Source: Podocnemis expansa
Taxonomy: Eukaryota > Chordata > Testudines > Podocnemididae
Length of the DNA: 64,000 bases
Direction of reading: 5' to 3'
NCBI GenBank assembly: GCA_007922195.1
Contig: ML682067.1
Location: forward strand, 1,502,357 to 1,566,356
Below are positions 41,901 to 53,900 of this stretch, in pieces; within the stretch, counting starts at the first letter, position 1; the number at the start of each line of letters is the position of its first letter. A program made the position numbers and the translations under genes. Below the pieces are notes generated by a model. It searched no databases and was not told the DNA's origin. It saw only the letters and a list, made by a program, of their open reading frames with translations.

Positions 41901-44900
41901 CAGCTCCCAGCCCACTACACTAGGTACGGGGGACTGGGGAGAAGAAGAGAGGCCCTTGGTGACAGAAGGTCAGGTTAGGGACTACTTAAAGAAACTAAAG
42001 GTGCACAAGTCCACGGGGCCGGATGAACTGCAGCCGAGGGTGCTGAGGAAGCTGGCTGATGAGATAGCAGTACCGTTGGCCACTATCTTTGAAAACTCAT
42101 GGCAAATGGGGGATGTGCCGGAGGACTGGAAAAAAGCAATATAGTGCCTATCTTCAAGAAAGGGAAAAAGAAGGATCCAGGGAATTACAGACCTGTCAGC
42201 CTCACCTCAATCCCTGGAAAAATCATGGAGCAAGTTCTCAAAGAATCCATCCTGAAATACTTGGAGGAAAACAGAGTGATCAGGAACAGTCAGCATGGAT
42301 TCACCAAGGGTAAATCGTGCCTGACCAACCTTATCGCCTTCTATGATCAGATGACTGGATTTGCAGATGCGGGAAGAGCTGTTGATGTGATATACCTTGA
42401 CTTTAGCAAGGCTTTTGATACAGTTTCCCACAGCTTTCTCACTGGCAAATTAAGGAAGTATGGGTTGGATGTGTGGACTGTAAGGTGGATAGAAAACCAG
42501 CTAGATCAACGGGCTCAGAAGGTAGGAATCAATGGCTCCATGTCAAGTTGGCTACCAGTAACGAGTGGTGTGCCCCAGAGGTCGGTCCTGAGGCCAGTTC
42601 TGTTCAACATTTTCATTAATGATCTGGATGATGGGATAAATTACACACACAGTAAGTTTGCGGATGACACCAAGCTGGGGGGGAATGGTAGACACGCTGG
42701 AGGGCAGGGACAGGATTCAGGAGACCTAGACACATTGGAGCAGTAGGCCAACAGAAATCTCATGAGGTTCAACAAGGAGAAGTGCAAAATCCTACACTTG
42801 GGATGGAAAAACCCCATGTACTGCTACAGGCTGGGGAGTGATAAGCTATGTAGCAGCACTGGAGAAAAGGACCTGGGAGTAATGGTGGATGGGAAGCTGG
42901 ATATGAGTCAGTAGTGTGCGCTTGCTACCAAAAAGGCCAATGGCATACTGGGCTGCATCGGAAGAAGTGCTGCCAGCAGACTGAGGGATGTGATCGTTCC
43001 CCTCTCTTCTGCACTGGTAAGGCCACATCTGGAATACTGTGTCCAGTTTTGGGCTCCCCACTACAAAAAGGACACGGACAAATTAGAGAGAGTCCAGCAG
43101 AGGGCAACAAAAATGATCAAAGGGCTGGAGCACAAACCCTATGAAGAAAGACTGAAGGAACTAGGCTTATTTAGCCTGCAGAAGAGAAGACTGAGGGGGG
43201 ATTTGATAGCAACTGTCAACTACTTGAAGGGTTGCTCCAAGGAGGATCAAGCTCGACAGTTCTCAGTAGTAACAGAGGACAGAACGATGAGCAATGGTTT
43301 CAAGTTACAGCTGGGAAGGTCGAGGCTGGATATTAGGAAAAACCTTCTTACTAGGAGAGTGGTGAAGCATTGGAATGGGCTACCTGGGGAGGTGGTGGAA
43401 TCTCCATCTTTGGAGGTGTTTAAGTCCCGGCTGGACAAAACCCTGGCTGGGATAATCTGGTGGGAGTGGTCCTGCTTTTTGGCAGGGGGTTGGACTAGAT
43501 GACTTCGTGGGGTCCCTTCCAACCCTATGATTCTATCTACACCAAAGCGACTAAAGGCAAAAATCAGAGGAGAAAGAAGACATTTTAAGAGGTCTTATAG
43601 CAGGGGTCTCAAACATTCGGCCCTTAAAAGATATTTCCTGCGGCCTGCAATGATAGTACTGTTTCTGATATTTGCAATATTGTTGTATGGAAAGGTTTCA
43701 GTGGTGCAGCCCTTGGGCTATTGTGCTAGTCCTCATGCGGGCCTCATGGTGATTTGAGTTTGAGACCCCTGTCTTATAGTAATTCTCCTTAAGGAACAGT
43801 AAGGTTGAAGGGTTTTAGGACAGGTTCATAGACCTAAACAGCTTGATTAAGGTTCTGAGTGTTTATACAAGATGGGACAACAGTATCTGTTATTTGCCAT
43901 GTCATGATTTTTAACCAAAAATTCCTCAAAGACTTCCAACTTTGTTGCCACTGCAAGTCCTTAGGAAGATCACAACTATAATGTATATATTCTGATTAGA
44001 GTAAAAGCACTGCAAGATAACCCATTAACAAAGCTACTCTTCAAACCATCTGACGAAGTGGGATTTTCTCCCACAAAAGCTCATGAGATAAACTTGTTAG
44101 TCTTTAAGTGCTACAGGACTACTTCTTTGTTTTTTCTGAAACTAGAGGCACTGAGACCATGTTACAGATGTTTAGATGGAAGTGAGATTTATTTTTCACG
44201 CTGAACTCAGAATTGCAGCTCTACACAATATCTGAAAGAGTCAAGAAACTAGTATGTTCCAAGCTGCATAGGAGCACTGAACATTAATTTTGAGTAGCTT
44301 TATTTTATTTCAGCAACAGACCATTTGAAAATCAATACGAATTTTGATTGAACTACATAGTGATCAAAGCAAATATGATTAATAATAAGGAAAAAGCACA
44401 GACAAAACTTAAGTTTTCAAACTCTGAACTGTTGCTTCTTAAAGAGTTTCAGACTCCTCAAGGTACGAAGAAATCTGATTCCCACACAGTGAGTCAGAAC
44501 CTTATTAAAATATGTAAGACTCTAAGAAGTATAAAAAGCAGGTATCTAAGTAAAAGATAAATCACCATGTAACCAGAGACATGCTGATTGTCACCCTGAG
44601 TACTCTGTTGTATCTTCTACCCTTTTAAGTTTTTAAGGCAGCATATTCTTCAAGGCAGATACTTCCTCTGCTTGGAAAGCGCCTACAACTTTTTGGGGTC
44701 AACTATAACAAACAGCAATAAACATCATGCAAATGACAAATCAAGAAGGAAGAAAACAGTTATTAAACTCTCAGACGTTGAAAAATTAAATTCTGATACT
44801 TTAGGTTTATCTGATCTAAAACGTGATCCTTATTTGCTTTACATGCCACAGCATGTGACAAATGGAAGTCCTAGAAAAACCAACATCAAATAAAAATCAA

Positions 44901-47900
44901 CAAATACTGCAAGTTCTATAACTGCATAATTTTCAGTTAGCAAGTTTACCGGAAATACAAGATCAGTATACAGAATTAAACTTGATTTGTTGAATACTGC
45001 AACACAGTTCCAGCAAGATCTAGTGAACAAAAAACAAACTTTCAAATTGCGCTACAGGTGTTTCAGATTACTAGAAAAATATATATTCAGATTACCAGAT
45101 GCTATTTCCTTTCAGAGCCTGATCTAGCCACCTGTAAGAAATTTTTCAAAGTGAAACAAGAGTGTTTTAGAAAACTTACAATAGTGACACTCTACTAAAC
45201 TATGGACTGCATACAAGAATCCTGCAAGGGTGAAGTCAACCCAGGAATTCAAGGAACATCCAGAGTAAAGACACAAGCTCTGACTGAACTGGCAAAACAG
45301 ATACTAACAATCTGAAGAGCATTACTGTTCTGAAAACAGTATCCTCTGAAATCTGAATTAAGAATTGTCAAGTTTATTCTATACAGTTTGTTACTTTTAT
45401 TGCTGACTTTGTCTCACCCACCCCTTCTCTCACCAGAGTATACGGGAGCCTCACAAGCTTTCAAAATTATTAAAAAAAAAAAAAAAAAATCTCTTGCCAA
45501 CTTCCAAAGAGGCAGCCGTCTTAGTCTAGTTCAGGTGTGGCCAAACTGCAGCTCGGGAGTTACATGTGGCTCCTGAATAAAAAACTGTGGCTCCCAGAAT
45601 AAGATCAGCAAGTCAGTTTAGTAAAACAGCCCCAGCCTAGGAGTTCAAGCGGGGATCAGGACAGTGTGGAGAAGTGCAGCATAGTCAGGGATGGCGGGGA
45701 GAAGTGCAAGATGGTCAGGATTTTAAAAAACTTGCCACTAGCCTGCAGTCTTCTACATTGAGCAGCAGCTAAGTTTTTACTGTATAGGCCTAATTTTCAT
45801 GGTAACCTTAAGTAATTATTATAATCTGACATTAGCAGGATCAATATTTGTCCTCTTTTTTTATGGTAAAAATTAAAGTGTTCAATGAATTTTAAACTTA
45901 ATAATTTTCGAGTAGGTAAAAGTATATGGCTCTATGCGGCTTTCGAAGGTTTAATAATCAACTTGTGTGGCTCCTGAGTTCCATAAGTTTGGCCACCCCG
46001 GTCTAGTTCAGCAAAAGCAGCAAGGAGTCCTGTGGCACTTAAAGAGTAACAAATTTATTTATCACATGAGCCTTCAGGGGAGAAAATTCCACTTCGTCAG
46101 ATGCTTTGAAGATGGGGGAACTTCCCATTCTGTAAGTTCCCCCTCTTCAAAGTGTCTGAGGAAGTGGGATTTTCTCCCAAGAAAGCATATGCGATAAATA
46201 AATTTGTTACTCTTTAAGTGCCACAGGACTCCTTGCTTTTTTTTTTTTTTTTTAAACTCTATTCTTCTACAGGCTACCAATGAAAACTTTTCTTCTTTTA
46301 CAGGTGTGGGTCTGTACATATATTTAGGAAAAGTTATGTTCAATTACATTTTCATTTATTTTTATACAGTAAAATTAGTAGTTATTCTTCTCTCATACCA
46401 ATTGGTTCCAGAATTAAATCTATTTCCCATAAAAGTTCTGGCTTCTGCATTCACTAGCTTCCCCCACGGGCTGACAGATTAAAAGTTCCAGTGAAATACA
46501 GCTGTCACAGTTTCAGAGTGAAATGGGGTTATTTGTAGCTAGTAATAACCCATGAGAGGGGTTTGACTATTCAGACAAAGCCCATGAAATGAGCTCTGTA
46601 GTCAATGGGAAGCCAATATAGAGCTGAACTCAAAGTGACAAATTGCTGAGCAGATGAGCTACTGTATTTTGTTCCAGTTGGCGTTTTTTTGGAATGTGTC
46701 ACTTTACTCTTAAAGCTTGTCTACATGGGGATGTTACATCAGAATAACTTTCATTTTCTTCACCTTAAATTGCCTTGCATCCTCACAACCTTTTTCAAAA
46801 ATAAGGTATTTGACATCTTACCCTCCACAGTAACGAATCCTCCTTAGAACAGGAATAACTCCACTCTGCAATGAGGGCTTGCTCACTTTGTTTTCCTTGG
46901 CTCCATTCAATTCTGGAAGTCCTGCTGCTATTCCATGCTTTACTTTACACCTGGATCAATCTGTGTGCCCTCCACTAGCCCAGCCCAGGGTCATCTTGGC
47001 CAGATGCAACTTCTCTGTTAAATGCTCTGGCACTCAGTTAAGGGTGCCCTTTTTGATACTACAGTGTTGAATTCAGACATCCAGAGCCATGCCCTCATTT
47101 CAGAAGGCACATTACGCCTGCTTCCATGTGGACTGCTGCAGAGCTCCTTAACTTCAAGGTCCTCCTTGGAGAACAGTAGCCCCATCTGGAGAACAGTCAC
47201 TGGAAGATGGACATCTACAAGTCACCGCCAAAGCAAATGAAAAAGGTAGCATTCCCACATCAGTCCCAGAGCCAACTCAAACCAGAAGGCTTCAGGAGAA
47301 GCACCTAAATGCAAGAATTTCTGGTAATGCTCCTATTACCCACCTACACGATAAGGAACTATACCATGTTTTTGTAAGAAATGCCACTACTGCATTCCAG
47401 AATGATTTGGTGAACTACTGTCCACAAAGCACTCTAGATAGTATGGCATGCAACCAAGATGCCACAAAAAAGCTCCCTTGACCTAACGCGTACCATTGAG
47501 CCCAGCCAAAAAGGGTTCTTGGCAGCCCAGAAATAATTGACATTATGGAAGATTCAGAGATTACGCAAGACCCCCATGCAGACAAAGAGACAGACAGAAT
47601 CTGCTGTGGAGGAGAGTTATTTGAGTAAGCAGACTGATAATGCTGCAAAGTGTAGTTCTACCAGCAAGTGTCGTGCTATATTACAATAAACTCACCTATT
47701 CCACTGTAAACTACTTCCCCCCCCCCCCCCAAAGTACTAGCTGTCTGCCAACATACTGAGTGAAGGTAAAGACATTCTCACTGGCTTCGCTGAGAGGCTG
47801 ACACACTTATAAACCCAAAAAGGTGACAAAGGAGGAAGTTTTCAAGAAACAACTGACTGAATCCCAACAGAGGGCTACAAAGACAGAAGGGTAAAGGGAT

Positions 47901-50900
47901 GGTTTCCAGGAGCAATCACAAAGGCTGGAAAGGGAGATCACTGCCTGGTACGAGACATAATGCAGACAATGCAATGGTGAGGAACTATGATGAGCTAGAA
48001 AGGGCAAGCAGTACAACCCAGCCTTGCACTGTCTTGATAAGCACAGCGATCATACCGGACTGGGACACCCATTTTTATCAACCTAAACTGAACATCATTC
48101 CCACAACAGTCAATAAGAATGTGTGTCCTCCCCTGTCTTGTGTCAAAGAGAAAAAAAAAAATTAAGTGCTTCACCCACAAGACATTTTGAGCACATGGTA
48201 TTTTGGCCAGGCCACGGTTCCACAAGTTTTCTGTTTACATGACATTCCTGGTTACATTTATTTTTATTTATAAACAGTGTTGTGTGTTATCTACAACAAC
48301 TTTTTTTTTTTTTAAATACTACTCAACTGAAAAATTTCACTAAAGAACATTTTCTCCCTGCCCCCAATAGAATCAATTCCTTACAAAATCAACACAAACA
48401 TTTCAGTCATTTTCTTCGGTTGCAATATATTAATTATCCACAGCTAACCCCAGGCCCCAAGTAAGAATACAATACATTCCAGACAGCTTTGGGACAATTT
48501 TCTGAGGCCCGCTCTCCAGCTGGCCATAAGGCACAGGAACCCAGTCCACCTCCGGCTTCCACCCACTGTTCAGACTCTCTCCCTCACTCTCACAGATGAT
48601 GTGAAAAATACAGCAAGAATTTATCAAGAGTCACATAATGACAAAAAGCCAAATTTGTCATGAGGCACCATCACCTTCTCTTCAGTTTTCAAACTATATC
48701 CACTCTACTGTCATTCTGGAACTACTCAGAATACAGTAAATCCACTCCTTTCCTTTGGCCAAGTGTCTAATGAAAGGTTTCATAAGCAAGGGAAGCAGAG
48801 GGTAAACTGGGTCTCCCAGAATCATAAGAGGAATAAAATTAATGTCCGTAGTAATCTGGGAAACAAAAATTCTCTTATTTCTAACAAACAGGTTTGAGTT
48901 TCTAAAGTTCCTGTCATTGTGGACCTTTCTGAATCACCCTACATTAGTAACAGTGAATCTTTCACAGTGATCAAGCCAGGCCTTGCAACTCCATATAAAA
49001 ATATTTGGGTAGGGGAGAGAAGGTGTTAGGGGCAGAAGCACGTGCAAAGAACAGGCACGTGGAGCCCATCAATATCCAAGGCCAGATTAACTCACAGCCT
49101 ATAGGGGATGAAGCCCTGGCCTGAAGGGTGACCCTGGGCTTCAGCCCCTATAGCCCATGCAATAATCTGCTTGTCCCTGCTGCCCCACCCAGTCCCCACT
49201 GCATTGGGCGACTGGGGGCGCTGGGAAGGTCCCTGTCCTGCTGGTGTTGGGGCGGGGCGGGGCCGGGCCAAGGCCAATGGGCAGGCTCCTTGCTCTGGCC
49301 CTTTAGCTGGCTGGTCTGCCCCGGGGGTTGGGTGGGACCTGTTTCCTTTGCTCAAGGGCAGGGCCGGTGCAAGCTAGCACACATGGCTTGAGCACGGCCT
49401 TCAAGGGCTTGTGGCCCTGAAGGGCAGCATCAGCTGGACCAGAACGCAGCGAAGCAAACAGGGCCAGCCTGCCCTGCCCCCGGGTAGACCAGCCAGACTG
49501 GGGGTGGAACGCAGCCTCCGCACTCCCAGCACTGGCCCAGGCATGGAGACCCCATGGTGATGGAAGGGCTGCCAGGGTCCCTGGTGGGGAGGACCTTCAA
49601 TGGTGGAGCAAGTCAGTACCCCAAGACTCCATCAATACCCTTACAGAGTTCAGGAACTCTTTTTATGCACAGCTATTAATCATCACCTGTGTATTCTCAA
49701 CCTTCATGACTCAGCAGCACTCAACTGTATTAGAAGCCACCATGACAACACCCTTAGTAGTTGACCTACTGACACAAGACTTGTTAGCTACAGCTCAGGA
49801 GTTGCTGTGGGTGATGAGCTTCCAGATGCTGAGGGAAATGGTCATGTTGCTGTTCTGCTGCTGCAGTTCCAGGCAGATCCCTACAGAAGTAGTTTTCTGT
49901 ATCCTGAAGTTCTGCAGAAACTGCTGGGCATCTCACCCTATTCATCTCTATCCTGTCTGACCAATACAGTGTTAGCTGGCCAAGCCCAGAAGCAATGCTC
50001 CACTGAGCACAGCTGTTCCAAATAAATGTCCTGCTCAATTTCATCTTTCTGCTTCTTCTCCATCTGCAGCCATATCACATCATTCAAAGCCCTCCAAAGC
50101 TACCAAGCCAAATATATCCAGCTGCGGGATTGGCAACACTTGTGCCCCATCCTTTTTGTATTAATGACTCATGATCACAGTACATTTTCCACACTGCCTC
50201 ATGACAGCTTGAAAATAGCACTGGCAAAACAGATAATGTGATGCCAAAAGAATTACAAATTTGTTAGTTTGACCCCAAACCTCAAATTTCCTCTAGGTTC
50301 TGGCAGACATGACACCAAGTACTGCAACAAAAAGACCAGTGCAGATCCGAGCAGGCAGAGTATTGCACCATAATGGCAGATAATCAGAACAAGCATAGAG
50401 TTGTGTGGTGGACATAGTGGTTAACAAGGACAGTACCTTAAGCCAGTAATAACAAAGCAGTAAGGATGCACTTCAACTCTATACAGTTAATTTGCTCCAC
50501 TCAGAACAAACAAACTAATCCAATATAACATCCTCATGTAGACATGCCTGCAGTTATAAATAATCAAGCACACAAGTCACAAAAAGATAGATCAACAGCT
50601 AGATCAGGGACCAACAGGAGGGAAGACAGTGATGGGGATTTTTGCTGCTACGGCAATATGACATTGGATTATCTGGAGATGACATCCAAGATTAACAAAA
50701 ATTTGTTAATATGAAACATGCCTCCTTAAAAACATCTGAAATCTGTGACAACACAAGATATGCGAGATCTAGTTTGCTATAGTGGTATCAGTACCAGCAA
50801 ATGAAGACCATGAATGGCACCCAAAATTATCTTTCTGAATGGTTGATCAGAAGAGCCCTCTTTGTCACACACAGACAGTTCAGTGTTTTGTGGCTCCTGA

Positions 50901-53900
50901 ACAAGTTAAGAGAACATTGTAATAGTACAGTTTAAAGCCTGCTGCCATCCCTTCAAAGAATTTGAAGTCTGAGGGAGGGTGGTGGGCAAACAGCAAGGCC
51001 AGCAGACTGCTAATGGTCACCACAATCCAAGCTTCAAATAAACACAGCTAGATATGTTGGTGATGAAAACATGCTAACTCAGACTCAGACTGTGCATCGT
51101 GGGGTTTAGCACGTAAAGATATTTAATCGCAACAAGATTGGCAGGCTCAAGATGATGACTTATTTCACCAAGGATCTGAAAGGAACACCCTGTCAATTTA
51201 AGTAACGACTTTACGCACAGTGTGGATTAACTGAAGAGACAAGAAAGAGCTTTTGGCTCAACTTGTCACCCTGCTGTGAAATCCCAAGAAGGCAGCACCC
51301 TTTTCATTGTCAGGTAATTTTCATCAATCCAAACCAATTGTTTAGGTACTGATAGACATAGCCATAGCCAGACTCTCTGCCATCTTTATGAGAAGTACAG
51401 GATGCCACTTCAAACTGTAAGAAGTAGTCCTAAGCTACAATGCCAAACAAACCAACAAAAATTGCTCATAGCATTTTACAAGTCAGTAACATAAAGCACT
51501 TCTTGACTGACAAGTGAAAATTGTAAATAAACTATCTCCATGAAAACAAGATGACACCAAAAATGTTTTCCAAATGCTGTTGTGCTCCAAAAAGTACTTG
51601 TACCATGATCAGACTTTTTGGTTGCATTTTCAGAGCTCATCTGTTGATTTCACTGATAAGTATAAAGCTCTATTGCATTTGCACTCCCATCTGCTCTGCA
51701 GAGCCGCACTATTCAAGCAGACTGTACTTTATTCCCGCACTGTATCAACAAAATTGTTTATTAAAATTCTACCAATTAAACCTGACCAAATTAACATAAG
51801 GCTCCACAAGTATAAAGGAAGGCACAAACAGCAGGACCCCCGGGACTCTCCCACCTGGCAGTGTCCTAAACTCCCAACCTTTGCTGGCCCCATGCCAGCC
51901 CCGCCCACTGCACCCTCAGTGGGTGCCAGGGGCGTGGCCAGGCTTCCAGGTCCAGACTGGCATGCACCCCCCAGTGGCAGGAAGCCTCCGGTAAGGGCCA
52001 TCCTTTCGGGGGTCCAGGGAACCCACTAACCCCCCCCCAGCACTGGGGGGTGGGACCAGCCAGCCCAGGGGAAGGAGAGGCCCCTGTGCCGGCCATCCCA
52101 TGCAGGTGACTGGGCAAGCTGGCTAAAAGTGGCAGCCAGATTCAGTGTTGCCAGTCTGCCTCCCCCTTCCCCTGCCCTGTGCGCTACTTTTGGCCAGGGC
52201 GGGGGGGGGGTAGCGGGTACAGGCCCCACGTTGCCTCCCACCCCCTCCCCACTGCTCCAGCACAGAGCCAAAAGCAGCACCCATGGGGGGGGGAGGGGGG
52301 AACGGACCAGCAGTGCTGAACTGGGCTACCACTTTTGGCTAGCTTGCCCGGTCCCTGGCATGGGGGGCAGGGGGGGGGAGCAGCAATGCAGGCCCCACAG
52401 GGCCCGGGACAGTCGCCCCTCTCGCTCCACCTCCAGGGATGGCTCTGACTCCAGGGGTCAGGGCCAGCCAGTGCTGGCACCGCTTCCCTCCCCCAGGGCA
52501 AGCAGTCTCCAGGGGTTGGGGCTGGGGCTGGCACCTGCCCCCAGAAGCAGCAGCTCCAGGCTGGCTGACAGGCCCCGCTCCCCTTTAGCCCTGCCCAGTC
52601 AGGGGCGGGGCCAGGTGAAGCACCGCAGCTTCCTTCTCCCTGCTGGCTGCGCTCCTTGGAGAGGAGCAGGGGGGCCTGACTGGCACCGTGTGCCGGTCAG
52701 GCTCAGTCCCCATGCCACGGCTTGCCAACCCCTCTCCTAAAGCTTGGGCTTCAGCCTGCACCTGAATGACTACAGCACAATTAAACAGCCCCTAAAAGCC
52801 CAAGCCCCTCCTATGTGAGTCAGCTGGCTCAGGCGAGCCATACGTTTTGAACTATAGCGTAGACTAGACATATTCTAAGACATTTTTGCTTGTAGGGGAG
52901 CACAACTAAAGCAGAATTTTCCAGAAGGGTAGCCGTGTTAGTCTGCGTATAGCAAAAGCAGCGAGAGTCGTTTGGCACCTTATAGACCAGGGGTGCCAAA
53001 CTTACGGAACTCAAGAGCCACAAAAGTCAATTATTAAACCTTCGAGAGCCACACTGAGGCATATAACCATATATTTTTATGTACTCCAAAATTACTAAGC
53101 TTAAAATTCATTGCACACTTCAATTTTATTGTAAAAATAGGGCAAATACTGATCTACTAGTATCAAATTCTAATAATTATTTAAGATTACCATGAAACTA
53201 TACAGTAAAAATTTAGCTATTGCTAGATGTAGAACATTACAGGCTTGTGGCAAGTTTTTTTTTTTTTTTAAATCTGGGCAGTAACTTGTCAATGCAACAG
53301 GTAAAAGCTCTCTGAGATGCTGATCTCTAAGTATTGCACAATGTTTTGAATTTCATTGTGGAATATGATACTTCACAGCAGGAAATTGTGCCAAAAACTG
53401 AAAGTAATCTATGTTCAGTTTTATACTTTTCTCCTTTGTATTTTCATTTCTTAGCATTCCACATCATGTTTAGGACTTGTAAAACATGATTTTATTTTAA
53501 CAACGAGTAAGTTGCACTAGGGCCTATGAGAAAATCTAAACATGCTATGGCTTCTCTGACTATGTCACACTTCTCTCCCCCACCCCCTGTTGCTGCTTCC
53601 CTGCCATCTCTTACTACACTGCTCCTTCTGTGCTCTCCCTGACCATGCCATACTTCTGTATGAACCATGATCCATAATAAGTACTTGTAACTTTCTTTAA
53701 ATACAGGGTTTTTTTAAGTAACCTTTTGACAATGGTCAGTGGTTTTGGATGTAACATTTGTGTCTGATGATTCTCATTTAATTCTCAAAACACAAATACA
53801 AGAGAAATAAGTTTGCACTGTATTACAATATCTGGAAATGCCAGGTGATTTTTAAAAAAGATAATTAATTTACAATTGCTTTTCAGGTTTAAATTGCTAA

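Larger units (their letters stand above)
39360..43537 (+). mobile_element. Nearly full-length CR1 LINE, about 4.2 kb
   Basis: Contains ORF1, ORF2 (endonuclease, reverse transcriptase, C-terminal region) and the CR1 3' end: 'ggttggactagatgacttcg', tggggtcccttccaaccct and atgattctat. The 5' edge is uncertain, between about 39170 and 39400. It is antisense to CAND1 within intron 2. The low number of breaks makes it one of the younger LINE copies here. Confidence 0.9.

Noticed and set aside
40593..43502. CR1 ORF2 as an active reverse transcriptase
   Set aside because: At least two frameshifts and two in-frame stops divide the endonuclease, polymerase and C-terminal parts.
52129..52740. 203-codon plus-strand open frame
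   Set aside because: Pro/Ser/Arg/Gly-rich, in a GC-rich block with open frames on both strands and hAT-like ends. No domain; compositional.
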